Source: Gastracanthus pulcherrimus | Lineage: Eukaryota; Arthropoda; Insecta; Hymenoptera; Pteromalidae | DNA length: 64,000 nucleotides | Assembly (NCBI GenBank): GCA_949152435.1 | Contig: OX424573.1 | Span: forward strand, 36,456,887 to 36,520,886 | Reading direction: 5' to 3' | In this document: piece by piece, positions 11,730 through 23,120 of the stretch | Position numbering within the stretch: the stretch's first letter is position 1 | How the letters are laid out: every line of letters begins with the position of its first letter | Position numbers and translations under genes: made by a program | The notes under the pieces: model-generated | The model's database searches: none | What the model saw: only the letters and a program-made list of their open reading frames with translations | Told to the model about the DNA's origin: nothing

Positions 11730-12544
11730 CCATCATCGATTTCCGACGTATAACCGATTAAACTAAATATGATTTTTTTCGTCTATAACAAAAGAAGGGA
11801 CAGAGTCTATTCAAAATTTTCAGTTGTAAAAGATAGGTAATTGTATGCTCTTTTTAATGCAGTTACACTAAATTGATCATAATATTTTTAACATACCAAA
11901 AAAAAAACTCGAAATGAGACCTATTTGGTAAAAAAAATGATCGTGTCATACTCGAGATATAAGCGACAAATGAAAATGTCAAAAAATTCATAACGTCTCA
12001 AAATATAAAGGTCGTTATGGTCTGGGCAAATAACTTAACCGAGAGATAGTAAAAAGCTAACCTGTTGGAAAGTTTCAAATCAAATGCTGCCTTTTTGCTC
12101 CAGATATCGTAGGTGACAAGAACTCGATTTCTTTCACAAATAGATTTTTTTCTATTCAAAAGAAAAGGATAGTGCCTCCAAAAATTTACTAAGTATTCCT
12201 CTTCACATTCCTAATCAACTCAATTTTTAAAAAGAAAATTTCGTTCTTATATTACACAGATATAACCGTTTGAAAAAATGACGATTTCGTGTATATCAAA
12301 ACCAGAGACACAGTTTATTGAAAATTTCGGGTCGGAGAAGATAGATAATTTAAGGTTTTTAATTAAAGGCTTTTTTAAGGTATCAAAAAACCCGAAAAAC
12401 TAAAACTCAAAAATCGAATAACCACTAAAAAAGAATTCTTTTTTGTCCTCCATCCTTATAAAAAAACAAAAAATATGAGCCCCGAAACATTAAATTTTAC
12501 CGTATATTATTCAAAGTAATGCCACTCCACATTCATGCATACAC

Positions 12545-12588
<44 letters not shown>

Positions 12589-12760
12589 ACACATACACAC
12601 GAACGCGAGCACGCACGCACGCACACACACACGTGCATCCACACACATTTTCTAAAAATAGTGTATTTTGATTTCTAATGTTTCAAAACATATTTCTAAC
12701 ATGATATTAGTAATACATTCTTTTTAACATCACAAAGCTTCTTCTGCGAGGAAGCAGGAA
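11730..12760 (+). mobile_element. Helitron/HINE-like element, copy 1 (decayed)
   Basis: The last 300 bp match the element at 41601-43796 in the same order. First comes an A-rich segment with CAAAAAATATGAGCCCCGAAA (about 12470), then ACCGTATATTATTCAAAGTA, then AGTAATGCC..TCCAC, then a CA-rich microsatellite (12540-12640). After that come GTATTTTGATTTCT and TTTCTAACATG. It ends with an 8 bp stem (12737-12744 with 12748-12755, loop TGC). A central microsatellite followed by a 3' stem-loop is the layout of HINE/DINE-1-type non-autonomous Helitron-like elements. Upstream (11740-12370) at least three diverged segments resemble each other (around 11788, 12159 and 12296). The left boundary is uncertain and no coding frame survives. 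Confidence 0.55.
12540..12640. repeat. Imperfect (AC)n microsatellite internal to the HINE-like element
   Basis: AC repeats with AT, CG and GC interruptions. The position matches the AC-rich tract of the second copy at about 43500-43650. Confidence 0.9.
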
Positions 12761-13540
12761 TTAATTATTTTTTTTTAGAGAATAGGTTTTGATCTTTTAA
12801 TTAAATAATTATAACCAATAATTTATAAAAAAAATATTAACAAAATATTTGGTGACGATAAAATTTTTAAATGTAAAAATAAAACTTTAAATGTTTTTCC
12901 GCAAACCTATTTGTACAGCTTGAAAATGTTTCGTGCGACTCAAATTTCATCCGAGTAAAACTTTTAGAGAACATATAAAATAAAATTTACAAACAAAATT
13001 CATTTCAAATGTATATGTGTAGGTATACACGTACAAAGTTTGACTTGATATTATAGAAGAACTTTAAAACAGTAGCAATTTTGATGCACTTATCTGACTT
13101 CTTGTAATTCGGACTCTATAAAAAAATGTATATAAAAAAGAATCAAATTATACAGGAATACATGTTTTTAGAGCTATGTATGCAAAAAACAGAACAATGA
13201 ATTTAGCTTCTAACTTTAAAATATATTTATAATATTATTAGTATCAAATATTAGTACATTACTTAGCAGTAACATTTATATTAGATTTTACTATAGAGTT
13301 TTACATTAGATTTTTAATTTTGATTTTCTATTAACTTCAACTCGATAAGGACTGCATTGATAGAACTTAATATAATCGTATTCCTCGTACACCTCACTTA
13401 CCCCAGCTTCGCGTACTATATTTTCTTATCCAACTCTCCGACCGTCCGATAACAAAGCGCATTATACCTAAATTATACAGCAAAAAAATTGAATATTCAA
13501 GCCCCGAGTATACTAAATCTTCAGTCTCAAAGCACCCACA
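12761..13540. other. AT-rich spacer
   Basis: No gene or repeat recognised. Confidence 0.45.
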
Positions 13541-14020
13541 CGTACATGCATACGCGGCGCGTATGCGTAATAGCCGCGGCGTAGCGAGACGCGCGGGTTA
13601 ACGTATAGCCCGGGGGGGGGGGGGGCGTAATATCGCAGATGGACACACGTATATATAAGCGGTGTGTATAACGTGGCGGGCGTGCGGTCGTTCCGGTACG
13701 TTAGCGGGCAGTGAGCGCGCTCGGGCGAGTGAGCACCGCGCTATATACTCGGACTTGCGCTCGCTTTGGCCGCCCCCGCGCGTATTACGCCACCTCATGC
13801 GAGAAAATTGGCCAAAAATCACAGTTCGCCACTCGAGGGCGGTATTATGGCCGAGGAGCCGGCGCTTTACTTCTCGTTTAACCGGCGCGAGGGATATTTT
13901 ACAAAGGATTCAGCGAGCTAATGTAAACGCCGAAAAGCGCTCGAGTGCGGGGGCGATTTTTCGGGATGTTGGATGGGCCGTAGTTTTTGTTAAGGCTGAG
14001 ATCACAGAACGTGGAATTAC
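13541..14020. other. CpG-rich block with a G14 run; candidate regulatory region
   Basis: Very CpG-rich. It contains a run of 14 G (13612-13625) and a CATACGC...GCGTATG inverted repeat (about 13549-13566). A 121-codon plus-strand frame (13662-14027) overlaps a minus-strand frame and has no recognisable domain. It is arginine- and alanine-rich as expected from GC composition, so coding is not claimed. Confidence 0.35.
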
Positions 14021-14690
14021 AGTCTGAAACGTTGAAGTTTTAGCAAATGTAGCTTTCTAAATTCTTCTAAGTCTTCTTTGCATTTATGAATAATGCGCTA
14101 GTTTTGCCCTGGATTGTAAAACACTTTCAGTTGAAAATTGATTTAAATTTTTCATAATAAATGTGGTTTGATAAATAATTCATGAAGTAACACTTTTTCT
14201 AGTGGAAGAAAATTTTCGTTACGTCATCTGACTTTAGCTCCCTGTATTTTTCCCCCATTTACTGTTAGGACGCTAAGTATGCTTAGTCAGGTACTAATCA
14301 GCTGTTGGGTTTAACGTCGGAACTTTTAAAAAGCTTTTCGTTATAACTATAGCTGTCAACAAACGATCCTTTTTTACACTGCTTATTTTTATTTTTGGAA
14401 CAATTATGTTATTAAAATTTTTTGTTAGCAAGGTTGTTTCATAAATAAATTATATAGTTAGTTTGGTTATTCATAGAATGCATCATATCGTGGCAATTTA
14501 TTATATTTTAACAAATATTCTATTATTATTTTTTAAATTAAAAATAATTCTTATATTATAAAGATAATATATAACTTAGTACACGGTGTATTCTCGTTGT
14601 TTACAAATGAATAAATCAATGTTCAAGTCTGTTCAGGAGTAAGCATAACTTTTTCAATTTTGTTCGTCTCATTTTTCACCTTTCATTTCA
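14021..14690. other. AT-rich spacer
   Basis: No gene or repeat recognised. Confidence 0.45.
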
Positions 14691-15250
14691 TCTACACGTT
14701 ATAACTGTAAATACCCCACAGAAGAACTCCCGACAAGCGAAATTTCTCACATATTCCGCCGGGTAACGAAATACACCGAAAATGCCGCTCATTTTTTGTC
14801 TCGCCTATACGAGATAAGCAGCCGCGGCATACAGAGCATCACTACCGAAACGAACTACGAGAAAAAAAAATCGGTGAAAGCGATACGCACCGATGTCAGA
14901 CTGCTCCTCGCCGTAGATTAAGAGTATCAGAATTAATACGCAAGATTAGTCCGGCCTAAGATAATCCCCCTCCTTAAGACAAATAGCCCTACGCACGTAT
15001 CGAATGCAACGTGCGCGAGCGCGCGCGCGAGGCCTTCTTTTTTTTTCTCTCTCACACTCCAACGGAAAAGCGCTTAGTATAGCAGTGCAGCTCTCATCTC
15101 ATCTTCTCGGTATACCACCTGAGAACTACACTGCAGCACATACACGCGCATTCTAACGAAGAAGAAGGAAACGAAGAAGAGTAAAAAATGTGTTGGAGCT
15201 GGTTCTTGCTCGCACCATCGTCTATGGGGAGACTGGGGCAAGATGAGAAC
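14691..15250. other. CpG-rich block; candidate regulatory region
   Basis: GC-rich with CGCG alternation near 15015 and GAAGAAG-type purine runs near 15170. It ends at the ACTGGGGCAAGATGAGA motif shared with the possible element at 3027. No coding frame of note. Confidence 0.3.
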
Positions 15251-16560
15251 GTAGGGGAAAATCGGTATCCCTTATATTTTTATATTCTTTTACTTGTTTT
15301 CTATACATTTTTAACACTTAATTAGTAATTTGTGTAAATAAGTTATTTATTCAAAAAATTATGAGCGCTTGTGATGCTAAAGTAAAGATAATGGCATTTC
15401 TTTTCGGATGTAGTAATCACGATTTATGTAACCTTGCTTAAGAATAATAATGAAATATATATTTATGTATCAAAGTTTCACGAAATCTAACAGATTCAAA
15501 TATCAAAAAGAAAGTTATCGAAATTCAAATTATATTGATTTATCGAGATTTTTTAATAAATAAATAAATAAATAAATAGCGTTACGAAGCAGCTTTAGCA
15601 GTTATTTACAAAACCTGCAAATACATTTTGTTTTAGCTTCGTATATGCGTACATTTTACAGATTTCGGTGTTGTTTTTCAATTATTGATACAAAAATAAA
15701 GTTAATAATAAAATTTGAGAATAGTATTGGAGTTTATTTATTCTTTCCTGTTGTTAATTCGTATCATACGAAACCTAAAGTAAAGCTTTAGCATTATGTA
15801 AATATAAAGAGCATAATTATGTATAACCTTGTTTTAAAATAAGAATTTTTAATTTCAGTTGATACGAAAAAAAGTTTTTTCTGTGCAAAGGGAAAGAGTC
15901 CTTTGGGACTATGGGTGCACTGAAACGGGTCTCAACGGGCATATATTATAATACGTAGTGAAGGTAATTTCAAAAAAATCTGAATTTTCTTTACAAATTG
16001 CTTAAGTTTCAATTTCATAATCATAATTAGTATAAGATTTGAGTATGTATCATTATTTATAATTTATTTTAAGTTTAAATGTGCCAATTTAGCGCTAAAG
16101 CCATATCTATTTAATGATTTAATCTCGGCGTACGGGGCTCAATGAGCACAATGGACTTTTTACGTTAAAAGCAAGTGCATTTTGTAATTGATTATAGTTC
16201 AAGAACATGCCTACGGAAAAAGGAGAAAATGTAAAATTTGAACGTTTCGCAAAAAAGGAATTTTTTTTTCTACAGTCAGTGATAAAGCGAACATACAGAA
16301 GAATGAGCAAAAGTGTCAAACTCAAAATTTAAAAACTTGACATTCTTGCTTTTACTCGTAAACCTTGAAATATATATACTAATTCCATTATATACTTTAA
16401 ACTATAGTTTATTAAAATACATTTGATATTATAGAATTCTCTTATAGTGATTAGGTTTAGAACTGAGATCGTGTAGTAAATGAAAATATGTTATCCGAAT
16501 TAAAAAATAAATAATTTACGATTATTATTGAAGTTGTAATTAGTAGTTACTGATTGCAAC
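15251..16560. other. AT-rich spacer
   Basis: AT-rich and non-coding. It contains a short (AAAT)n tract at 15555-15578. No TE boundary recognised. Confidence 0.45.
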
Positions 16561-16687
16561 TTGCAACCAAGGACGTCAAGGCACGTCGACAACATTTTTT
16601 TAGTAGTCAGTCAATCTTGTTACTTACGAGGAGTATAAAAAATATTCCCAATCAGTTTGTCTACTAATTTCTTTATCGCTAACGAAA

Positions 16688-16980
16688 GATATTGGTATCT
16701 CATAGAACTCCTTCAAAAGATAAGTCTGTGCCTTTAAAAGTTCTCAAGTGCGATCGATAGCTTAAAATATTCATAAAAAGTGGAAAAACAAGGATTTTCT
16801 ATATTAAAAATGCCAAGACCGTAATTTGAATTTGTAAAAGATACTCGCATGCAGTTTATTATAATAAAAATGTATATAATAAGTATAATAGAGATCAGTA
16901 TCAAATAGAACTTCTGTAAAGGATAACTATATGCCTATATTTTTGCACAAACCGAGTATACGATAGGTCAAAACATTTTC
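16688..16980. repeat. Dispersed ~200 bp repeat, two diverged tandem copies
   Basis: Copy a has TATTGGTATCTCATAGAACT (about 16690) and copy b has ATCAGTATCAAATAGAACTT (about 16894), a spacing of roughly 204 bp. In both copies this is followed by a similar stretch with GTGCCTTTAAAAG or ATGCCTATATTTTTG and then GCGATCGATAG or GTATACGATAGG. A third copy lies at about 32585-32745. The family is not recognised; it could be an old satellite monomer or part of an interspersed element. Confidence 0.6.
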
Positions 16981-17120
16981 AATATTTATATGTTTGAGGA
17001 ACGCTGAAAGGGGGGGGGGGGCGCGAAAAGGATGTCACTGCAACTGAATCAGTAAAAAATGTTCTTATTCATCAGTGAATAATTACTAATTTGTAGTGAA
17101 AAAAATCATATTCACTGTTG

Positions 17121-17425
17121 AATTGGGATGTCACATGAAAAAAATTCAAAACCATTAGGTCCGTCTGAAACAATGTTAAAAAATATTCTATACGTCTTTT
17201 TAGCGACTGCACGATTATTCACCAATATATATCAGGTTGAAAAGTCGTATGACATCACAATGGTATATGTTTTCCGTACCATCGTGACGTCATGCGACTT
17301 TTCAACCTACTGCATCTTGGTGAATAATCGTGCAATCGCAAAAAAAACACGTATCGAATATTTTTCGACATTCTTTCATACGGATCTACAGCTTTCGAAA
17401 TTTCCTTTTCACGCACATCCCAATT
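17121..17425. mobile_element. 305 bp foldback (palindromic) element
   Basis: The ends AATTGGGATGT and ACATCCCAATT are inverted, and most of the element is self-complementary around a centre near 17272. Arm words include CACGATTATTCACCAA with TTGGTGAATAATCGTG, and GGTTGAAAAGTCG with CGACTTTTCAACC. The inner arms carry TGACATCAC and GTGACGTCA. The arms are about 145 bp with modest divergence. No transposase frame exists; open frames across the palindrome are mirror artefacts. The core GTTGAAA..G.CG..TGACGT is shared with the palindrome at 60081-60257, suggesting one family. Confidence 0.85.
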
Positions 17426-17480
17426 ATTGGAATTAACATACATTTTACTCTTTAATTTTCTCCAGAGAGTTCACACATAC

Positions 17481-17935
17481 TCGTGAAGCATAAAAGTCAA
17501 CTGTGCATCTCGCCCCGGTCTTCTCTACTACTACAACTAGCCCGAAAGCTCGAATTCTCCTTCCTGTCCCTGTTGTTTCTCGCTGTCGGTCTAATCGATC
17601 ACGACGCGTGCGTCCTCCCGCCTATTTTCGGGAAATGCGCACGCTGCACCAGACTCCAAGTATAACACACACACGCACACACAAGAGTCTATATAGCGAA
17701 CGAGAGGAGCAGCGCCTTCACGGGGATTAAGTGCAGCGCGGAAGAGGGTGGCGAGCTTTACACGGATTGACGCGGGGCGCGTGCGTAGAAGGAAAGCTGC
17801 GCCGAGAGTCGTTAACGCCGACTGACGCGTGAATCGTGCGGTCTTCTTCCCTTCGAGATCTAGCGCTGCTTCGAGTGCAAGGCTGCCGGATGCCTCGGGC
17901 ACGTGGCCCGGCGATCGCTTGGAACATCAAACAAA
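17481..17935. other. CpG-rich block; candidate regulatory region
   Basis: CpG-rich, with frames open on both strands simultaneously and no recognisable domain. A short CA repeat lies near 17670. Confidence 0.35.
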
Positions 17936-19080
17936 CAACATTTTTTCTTTTTAAGGGGATACATAACTAGTATGGTTTTGTAGGGTGGTTGTAAAATGTG
18001 ATTGCTTATTTTTGTGTTGGATTGTTGGGAGGTGTATTTAAATGAAAGAAATTTTAGGAAGTTCATTATTGCGAACATTTTATGATTTGCTTGTCGCGTC
18101 ATTCTATATGTTTGGTGAAATATGTCCGCGTGCATAGTGTAGTAGTAAGTAAACAAACGTAATGTTAGCCTCTTAAGCAATAGTGCGTTTAAATTACAAA
18201 TGTTGTATAAAAATTAAGCTAGATTATTTTCATTTCATTCAAAATGTGCATATACAAGGTTTATGATTTGATCAAAGGAAAAACACGAAACGAATGAGAT
18301 AATGAATTATTGATAATTATAAGTGAGTAATTTAAGCGAAATCAACGTAACTTATCATAATGCTTTAAAAATATTTTAATAGTTTAAAAGTAGTTATCGA
18401 TCCAGGACGTATAAATTTTCCATATCAATTGATAAATTGATCAATACTAAGTAAAAAACTGCTACCAATTCATTGGCACTTAATTTACTCTAAGCTTATT
18501 AAATGTACCAATAAAAAATTATTTGAGTTTATGAACTTTATTCATTTAATACAAAAATATCATAAAAATGAAAAATCGCTATAAAACAAAAACGAATCGA
18601 TAAATCTGCGATAAAATGCGTTTTTATTAATTTAGCATATGTACTTTTTATTTCAGAAACTTTATACTAAAGAATGGTCGACCTTTTGACTTTTACCCAT
18701 ATTTAAATATTATGTTTAAAATTTTTTTATATGCTTCATTAATTCACTTTGAATGTTCCCATTGTAAAAATCGAACATAGATCATATAAAATAATACTTA
18801 TACTTATACATAATTAAAATATTTTTATTTAATTTTTAAGCATAAGAGAGATCATTCAATATTCAACATTTTTCAATAATACCCTTGTACCTTATGTATG
18901 CATAACACATCGAGGATTGAACATGACACCGAGAAGAGTGATTGCATATTTTATGCTATGGAATTATGGAATTATATGTTCATACTTCCACTTACAAATG
19001 AGATTTCAATGATAAATAATGTAAGTACGTAAAATATTTTTCTCCTATTTCTGGGTTTGAAAATATATATTAAGCCACCG
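17936..19080. other. AT-rich spacer
   Basis: No gene or repeat recognised beyond short palindromes such as TATCAATTGATA. Confidence 0.45.
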
Positions 19081-19900
19081 ACGACAGTGAAAGATACGTC
19101 CGTTTCAATCTTGTAAATAATTCATCATCCTCTCGCATTAGAATATTAATTACCACATCTCTGTGAAAATTGACATTTTCCACTTTCAAGTCCACCTCCG
19201 CTTCCTTTTGCAGTTAAAAATCCAGAATAATCGTTATTCACACGACGCCTCATCAACCATAAATGCACCATTTACATCCCTCCCCGGAGAGCGAGCCAAA
19301 GATCCATAAACCACAGGCCAAAGTGTAAAAAAAAGAGCCCCAGAAGAAGCAGAAAACGCAACACCTTCGACCGCACCATTAACACGCCACAAGAAAAAAA
19401 GGCCAGTAGCGCTTTACCCGGAACGAGGCGCGCCGCTCGCTGCGTTACATGCAGCGCGCAGCCGAAATTCGATCCATCGCGCGGGGAGAAAATTGATCGC
19501 TCCGAGTTTTCGGAACTGGAACTCATCCCCCCCAGCTGCTGCTGCACTCAACTTCTCGCGCCCACCCTCTGCGGCGGCGCCCTTCTCGCGGTTGTGTCCG
19601 CGCGGGAGAGAAATGCATCGCATGCATGCGTGCAACTCGCAGCAAGCGAGATGCATATCCGTTTGGCTTGTGCGTGAGTGCGTTGAGGAAGTGCACGCCG
19701 CGGTGCTGGCGAGGTTCAAGGTGCGCGCGCTAATGGATGATCGCGCATGATTTAGCAGCAAAATACGATATTTATTGATTTTTTATGTAATTTTAGGGCT
19801 TGGAGAAGTAGCAGATGCTTAAGTTCGATCGTTATGGAGGAATACGGGCGTTGAACGAGTATCCGAGGTTCGGGACTTGTGTGCAATCAGCGTTTAGGTG
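19081..19900. other. CpG-rich block; candidate regulatory region
   Basis: GC rises from about 19180. Seen are CCATAAATGCACCATTTACA near 19258, overlapping ATGCAT and GCATGC words near 19615-19630, and alternating CG dinucleotides. Three overlapping frames of 85-115 codons lie on opposite strands with no domain similarity, which fits composition and not coding. Confidence 0.35.
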
Positions 19901-20610
19901 TATTTTTTGTTGGAGTTCGTTGGTGATTATGAAATAGTAATTCAAGCAAGATATACCTATATATACAGTTCCTTTGTAAGATTTCGGACAATAAACGCTT
20001 TAAGTATGTATTGCAGTTTAGAAAGATTTTCCTGATAGTAGTTTGGATCCTGCTTATTTATTTGATATCCTTGAACTGTCTTTATATATTTAATATTCTT
20101 CACGCTAATTTTAACGGTTATGCCATTATTCGGAAGATACGCGTAGAAGCAATATTGATTTTAAAAATATTCTCTTTAAATGCATTGGTAAAACGATACA
20201 AATATACAACTTATACCTACATTATATAGCCTAAAACTTTCAAGTACTAGTTTGGAAACTTATCCTAGATAAAAGTTGTTACTGAATTCTTTAGTAAATT
20301 GCTTTTTCAAACTGCATGAAAAATTAAACTCTAATTGATCAATTAAAAAAATGTTCTTTCCACTATCTTTGATCGTTAATAACGTTTGATATACCTCATT
20401 AATATTTTTTACAAAGCAAAGCTTAGATTAAAGCGTTTTTGTGCAATTTTATGCTCCTCTATGAAATTATTTTTCTGAGAATTTTTGCACCTTTATAGGA
20501 GGAGAGATATTAATACTTTTAATCAATAATTTCGTAATAGTAATTTGACCATAAAAAAGTTTGCCAGCGCATGAATTTTGCCGTTCTTTTTTCCGTGTTT
20601 GCTATAGTAT
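19901..20610. other. AT-rich spacer
   Basis: No gene or repeat recognised. Confidence 0.4.
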
Positions 20611-20615
20611 AAAGT

Positions 20616-21001
20616 ATGAAAAATACTTGGTAGCAATAATTAGGTGTGCCTTAACATTTCATTAAATTTTAATGTTTTGGAACAAAAATAACGAATTTTT
20701 CTGCGGACTTCCAATCTCAAAACCATCAAAATTCATCAAAATATCGGATTTCCAAATGTTCACCATTACCAAGCTTCCTCTCCGTCAAAACAAAGCAAAT
20801 CAGAATGCATGAAAAATACTTGGTAGCAATAATTAGGTGTGCCCTAACATTTCATTAAATTTTAATGTTTTGGAACAAAAATAACGAATTTTTCTGCGGA
20901 CTCCCAATTTCAAAACCATCAAAATTCATCAAAATATCGGATGTCCAAATGTTCACCATTACCAAGCTTCCTCTCCGTCAAAACAAAGCAAATCAGAATC
21001 C
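20616..21001. repeat. 193 bp tandem duplication
   Basis: The unit beginning ATGAAAAATACTTGGTAGCA is repeated head to tail (20616-20808 and 20809-21001) with only a handful of substitutions (for example CTTAAC/CCTAAC and GATTTCC/GATGTCC). Identity is about 98 percent, so the duplication is recent or gene-converted. The unit is AT-rich and non-coding. Confidence 0.95.
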
Positions 21002-21060
21002 AGATCAAATTCGTAATTTTCAATAATTCCACGAACGCATCAATTTACACGCAATAAATA

Positions 21061-21850
21061 ACTCGTTTCTCCCCCCTCCCTGGCAGCGAGTCATGAAAAT
21101 ACATAGAAAAGCCGCGAAAAAAAAAGAGTCCGCGCATTCCCTACAAATCATTCGCGTACCAGCGTACACACACACACACACACACCGACTCGCACAGCTA
21201 TACAGCTACATTATATATACCTATATACCCACGGCGCATCGTTTAGCCGAGCGCGGCGTACGCGAAAGTGAACGCGAAATCTCGTGCGACTCGGCGCGGA
21301 GTGCAGCAGCGCCGAGCGCAAGCACTATATATACATACTGCGTATACACCGCGAAGGGATCAAGAACGAGAGGAAGAGAGATAGAAGGCGATATAGGCAC
21401 TATGCCGCAGTGGGCCGCCGCCGAGCGCGCACGCGCGCATGCCTCGGCCCCGAGATTTATGGGCCGAAGAAGTTTAAGAGGCCCGATTTCACGAGGGAAG
21501 AATACCGAAGAAATGAAAGCGTTAATGAGGATAAAAACGGTGTAATAAGCGAGATTAAAGGAGAAAAAAAAAGGGACGACGGCTGCTGTTGCTGGACGGG
21601 AAACGGGAGGAGGGGAGGGAAGAGCTGTAGTTGTTGTGTAGAGGCAAGGCCGCGAGCGTGCAAAAAGCCGCGGAACGACCGACGGAAGGAATCGCGGCTT
21701 CCTTCTGTACCTTCTCCCTGTAATTCGCGTGAGACGGAATACAAATAGAAGGGATGTAGAAGGTATACGTGGTATGGGGTGACCGTGGAGAGAAAAACTG
21801 AACGTCAGGTTAGTTCGAACAGCGTGAATATTTTTATAAAGGGTGCGAAG
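21061..21850. other. CpG-rich block with open frames on both strands; candidate promoter or enhancer
   Basis: CpG-rich with a short CA tract (about 21168-21186). Minus-strand (216 codons, 21221-21871) and plus-strand (150 and 154 codons) frames overlap for hundreds of bases. All are of biased composition with no domain match, so I treat them as a stop-poor region. GA-rich runs occur near 21370. Confidence 0.35.
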
Positions 21851-22590
21851 GACTGATGCCGATAATACCACATATCAAAAACCGCTGCCAATTGATTCAA
21901 CGCGGTACATTCGCAAAGTTGATATCTGTGGTGAAAAGGCAAAGCGACTTGTTGAGGTTTGAATTTTTAAGCTTTACTTTTTGTGTGAAAGTATACCACG
22001 CATATACTGTTAAAAATAAAAATCCAATCCGTATTTTATACAAAAGTTTTGTAAATCAAGCGTAAAACTGACTTTAAAACTACAAAAGAATCACACTAAA
22101 TTTACATAAATTTTGTATAGGATACGAAAATTATTTTATAGTTTTCGAATCATATCTTATACACCTATAGCTTTTGAGTTATCCGATCGTATCTGCAAAT
22201 CTAAAAGTGTTTCATAGAAAACAATTCGAAAAACTTTATTTAATCTTTTTTTAGATTTCGAAAATTTGCTATAAAACAAAGAATTGATCGATTTTTTTCA
22301 ATTTCCTAGCACACATAGGGCATTGATAGAAAACATTTGTGCAAAATTTAAAAATGATATCCCAAAGATTTAAATAACTGATATGCCATAATCCATAGCT
22401 CACAAATAAACATACATAGACATTTTTAAGATTGTTATATAGAATTCTCAAGTCATAATACGTTTCTATTGGTCTGAATTAGCAATTGTTATTGTGAAAC
22501 CTTACTCTTGGCATTTAACCACGTACCTAAGAAAACTTTTAAAAATTGTAAAAATTAAAATCCAAGGCAAAAAAGTGCTCATTTTCGACT
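21851..22590. other. AT-rich spacer
   Basis: No gene or repeat recognised. Confidence 0.45.
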
Positions 22591-23120
22591 TGGTCTATCC
22601 TAGTATCGTGCAGCATCGTTGCGTGGGCGGCAGAAGAAAGAAGGAAGTCGGAGAAAATGAAATTAGTGTGCCCGGAAAGCAAATAGAGAAAGAGAGAAAG
22701 CAATAGGGGGAGATAGATAAGGGTGGCGGAGGAGAGTGGGCGAAACGAAGACGAATGGCCGGCACACGAGCTTTAAACAAACAAATAAATAAATTCGAAT
22801 CGGAATCTTGTGATTTTCCGAGGACGCGAGCGGCGGACTTTCCTTCGGATCGAGAGATGCGATGCGATGTTGTCGTTCGAGAGGCAGGAGGGGAAGAGCG
22901 CAGCGAGACTGCAAAGTGTTTAAGTGTTATTGTTGGAATTGTTGAGTAAACAAGTATAACGCGACGGGCTCATTATAGGGTACGAATCGTGACGGAAGCG
23001 CTGCTCGCGCCGCTCGACGCTTGTGATGGTTGTCGTCGTGGGGCTTTCGAATCGATGACGAGTCGGGAGAGAGAGAGAAAGGGAAAAATAGTTGCCAGTT
23101 GTATAATAGGATAGGTCGTT
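22591..23120. other. Moderately CpG-rich, purine-rich block
   Basis: Purine-rich on the plus strand (AGAAAGAGAGAAAG near 22690) with CpG clusters near 22850 and 23000. No recognisable product in any frame. Confidence 0.3.

Noticed and set aside
15222..15260. Left end of an ACTGGGGCAAGATGAGA element
   Set aside because: No inverted partner end was found within about 1 kb, so no element could be delimited.
21221..21871. 216-codon minus-strand open frame
   Set aside because: It overlaps two plus-strand frames of about 150 codons, has biased composition and no domain. No splice or promoter context is recognisable.
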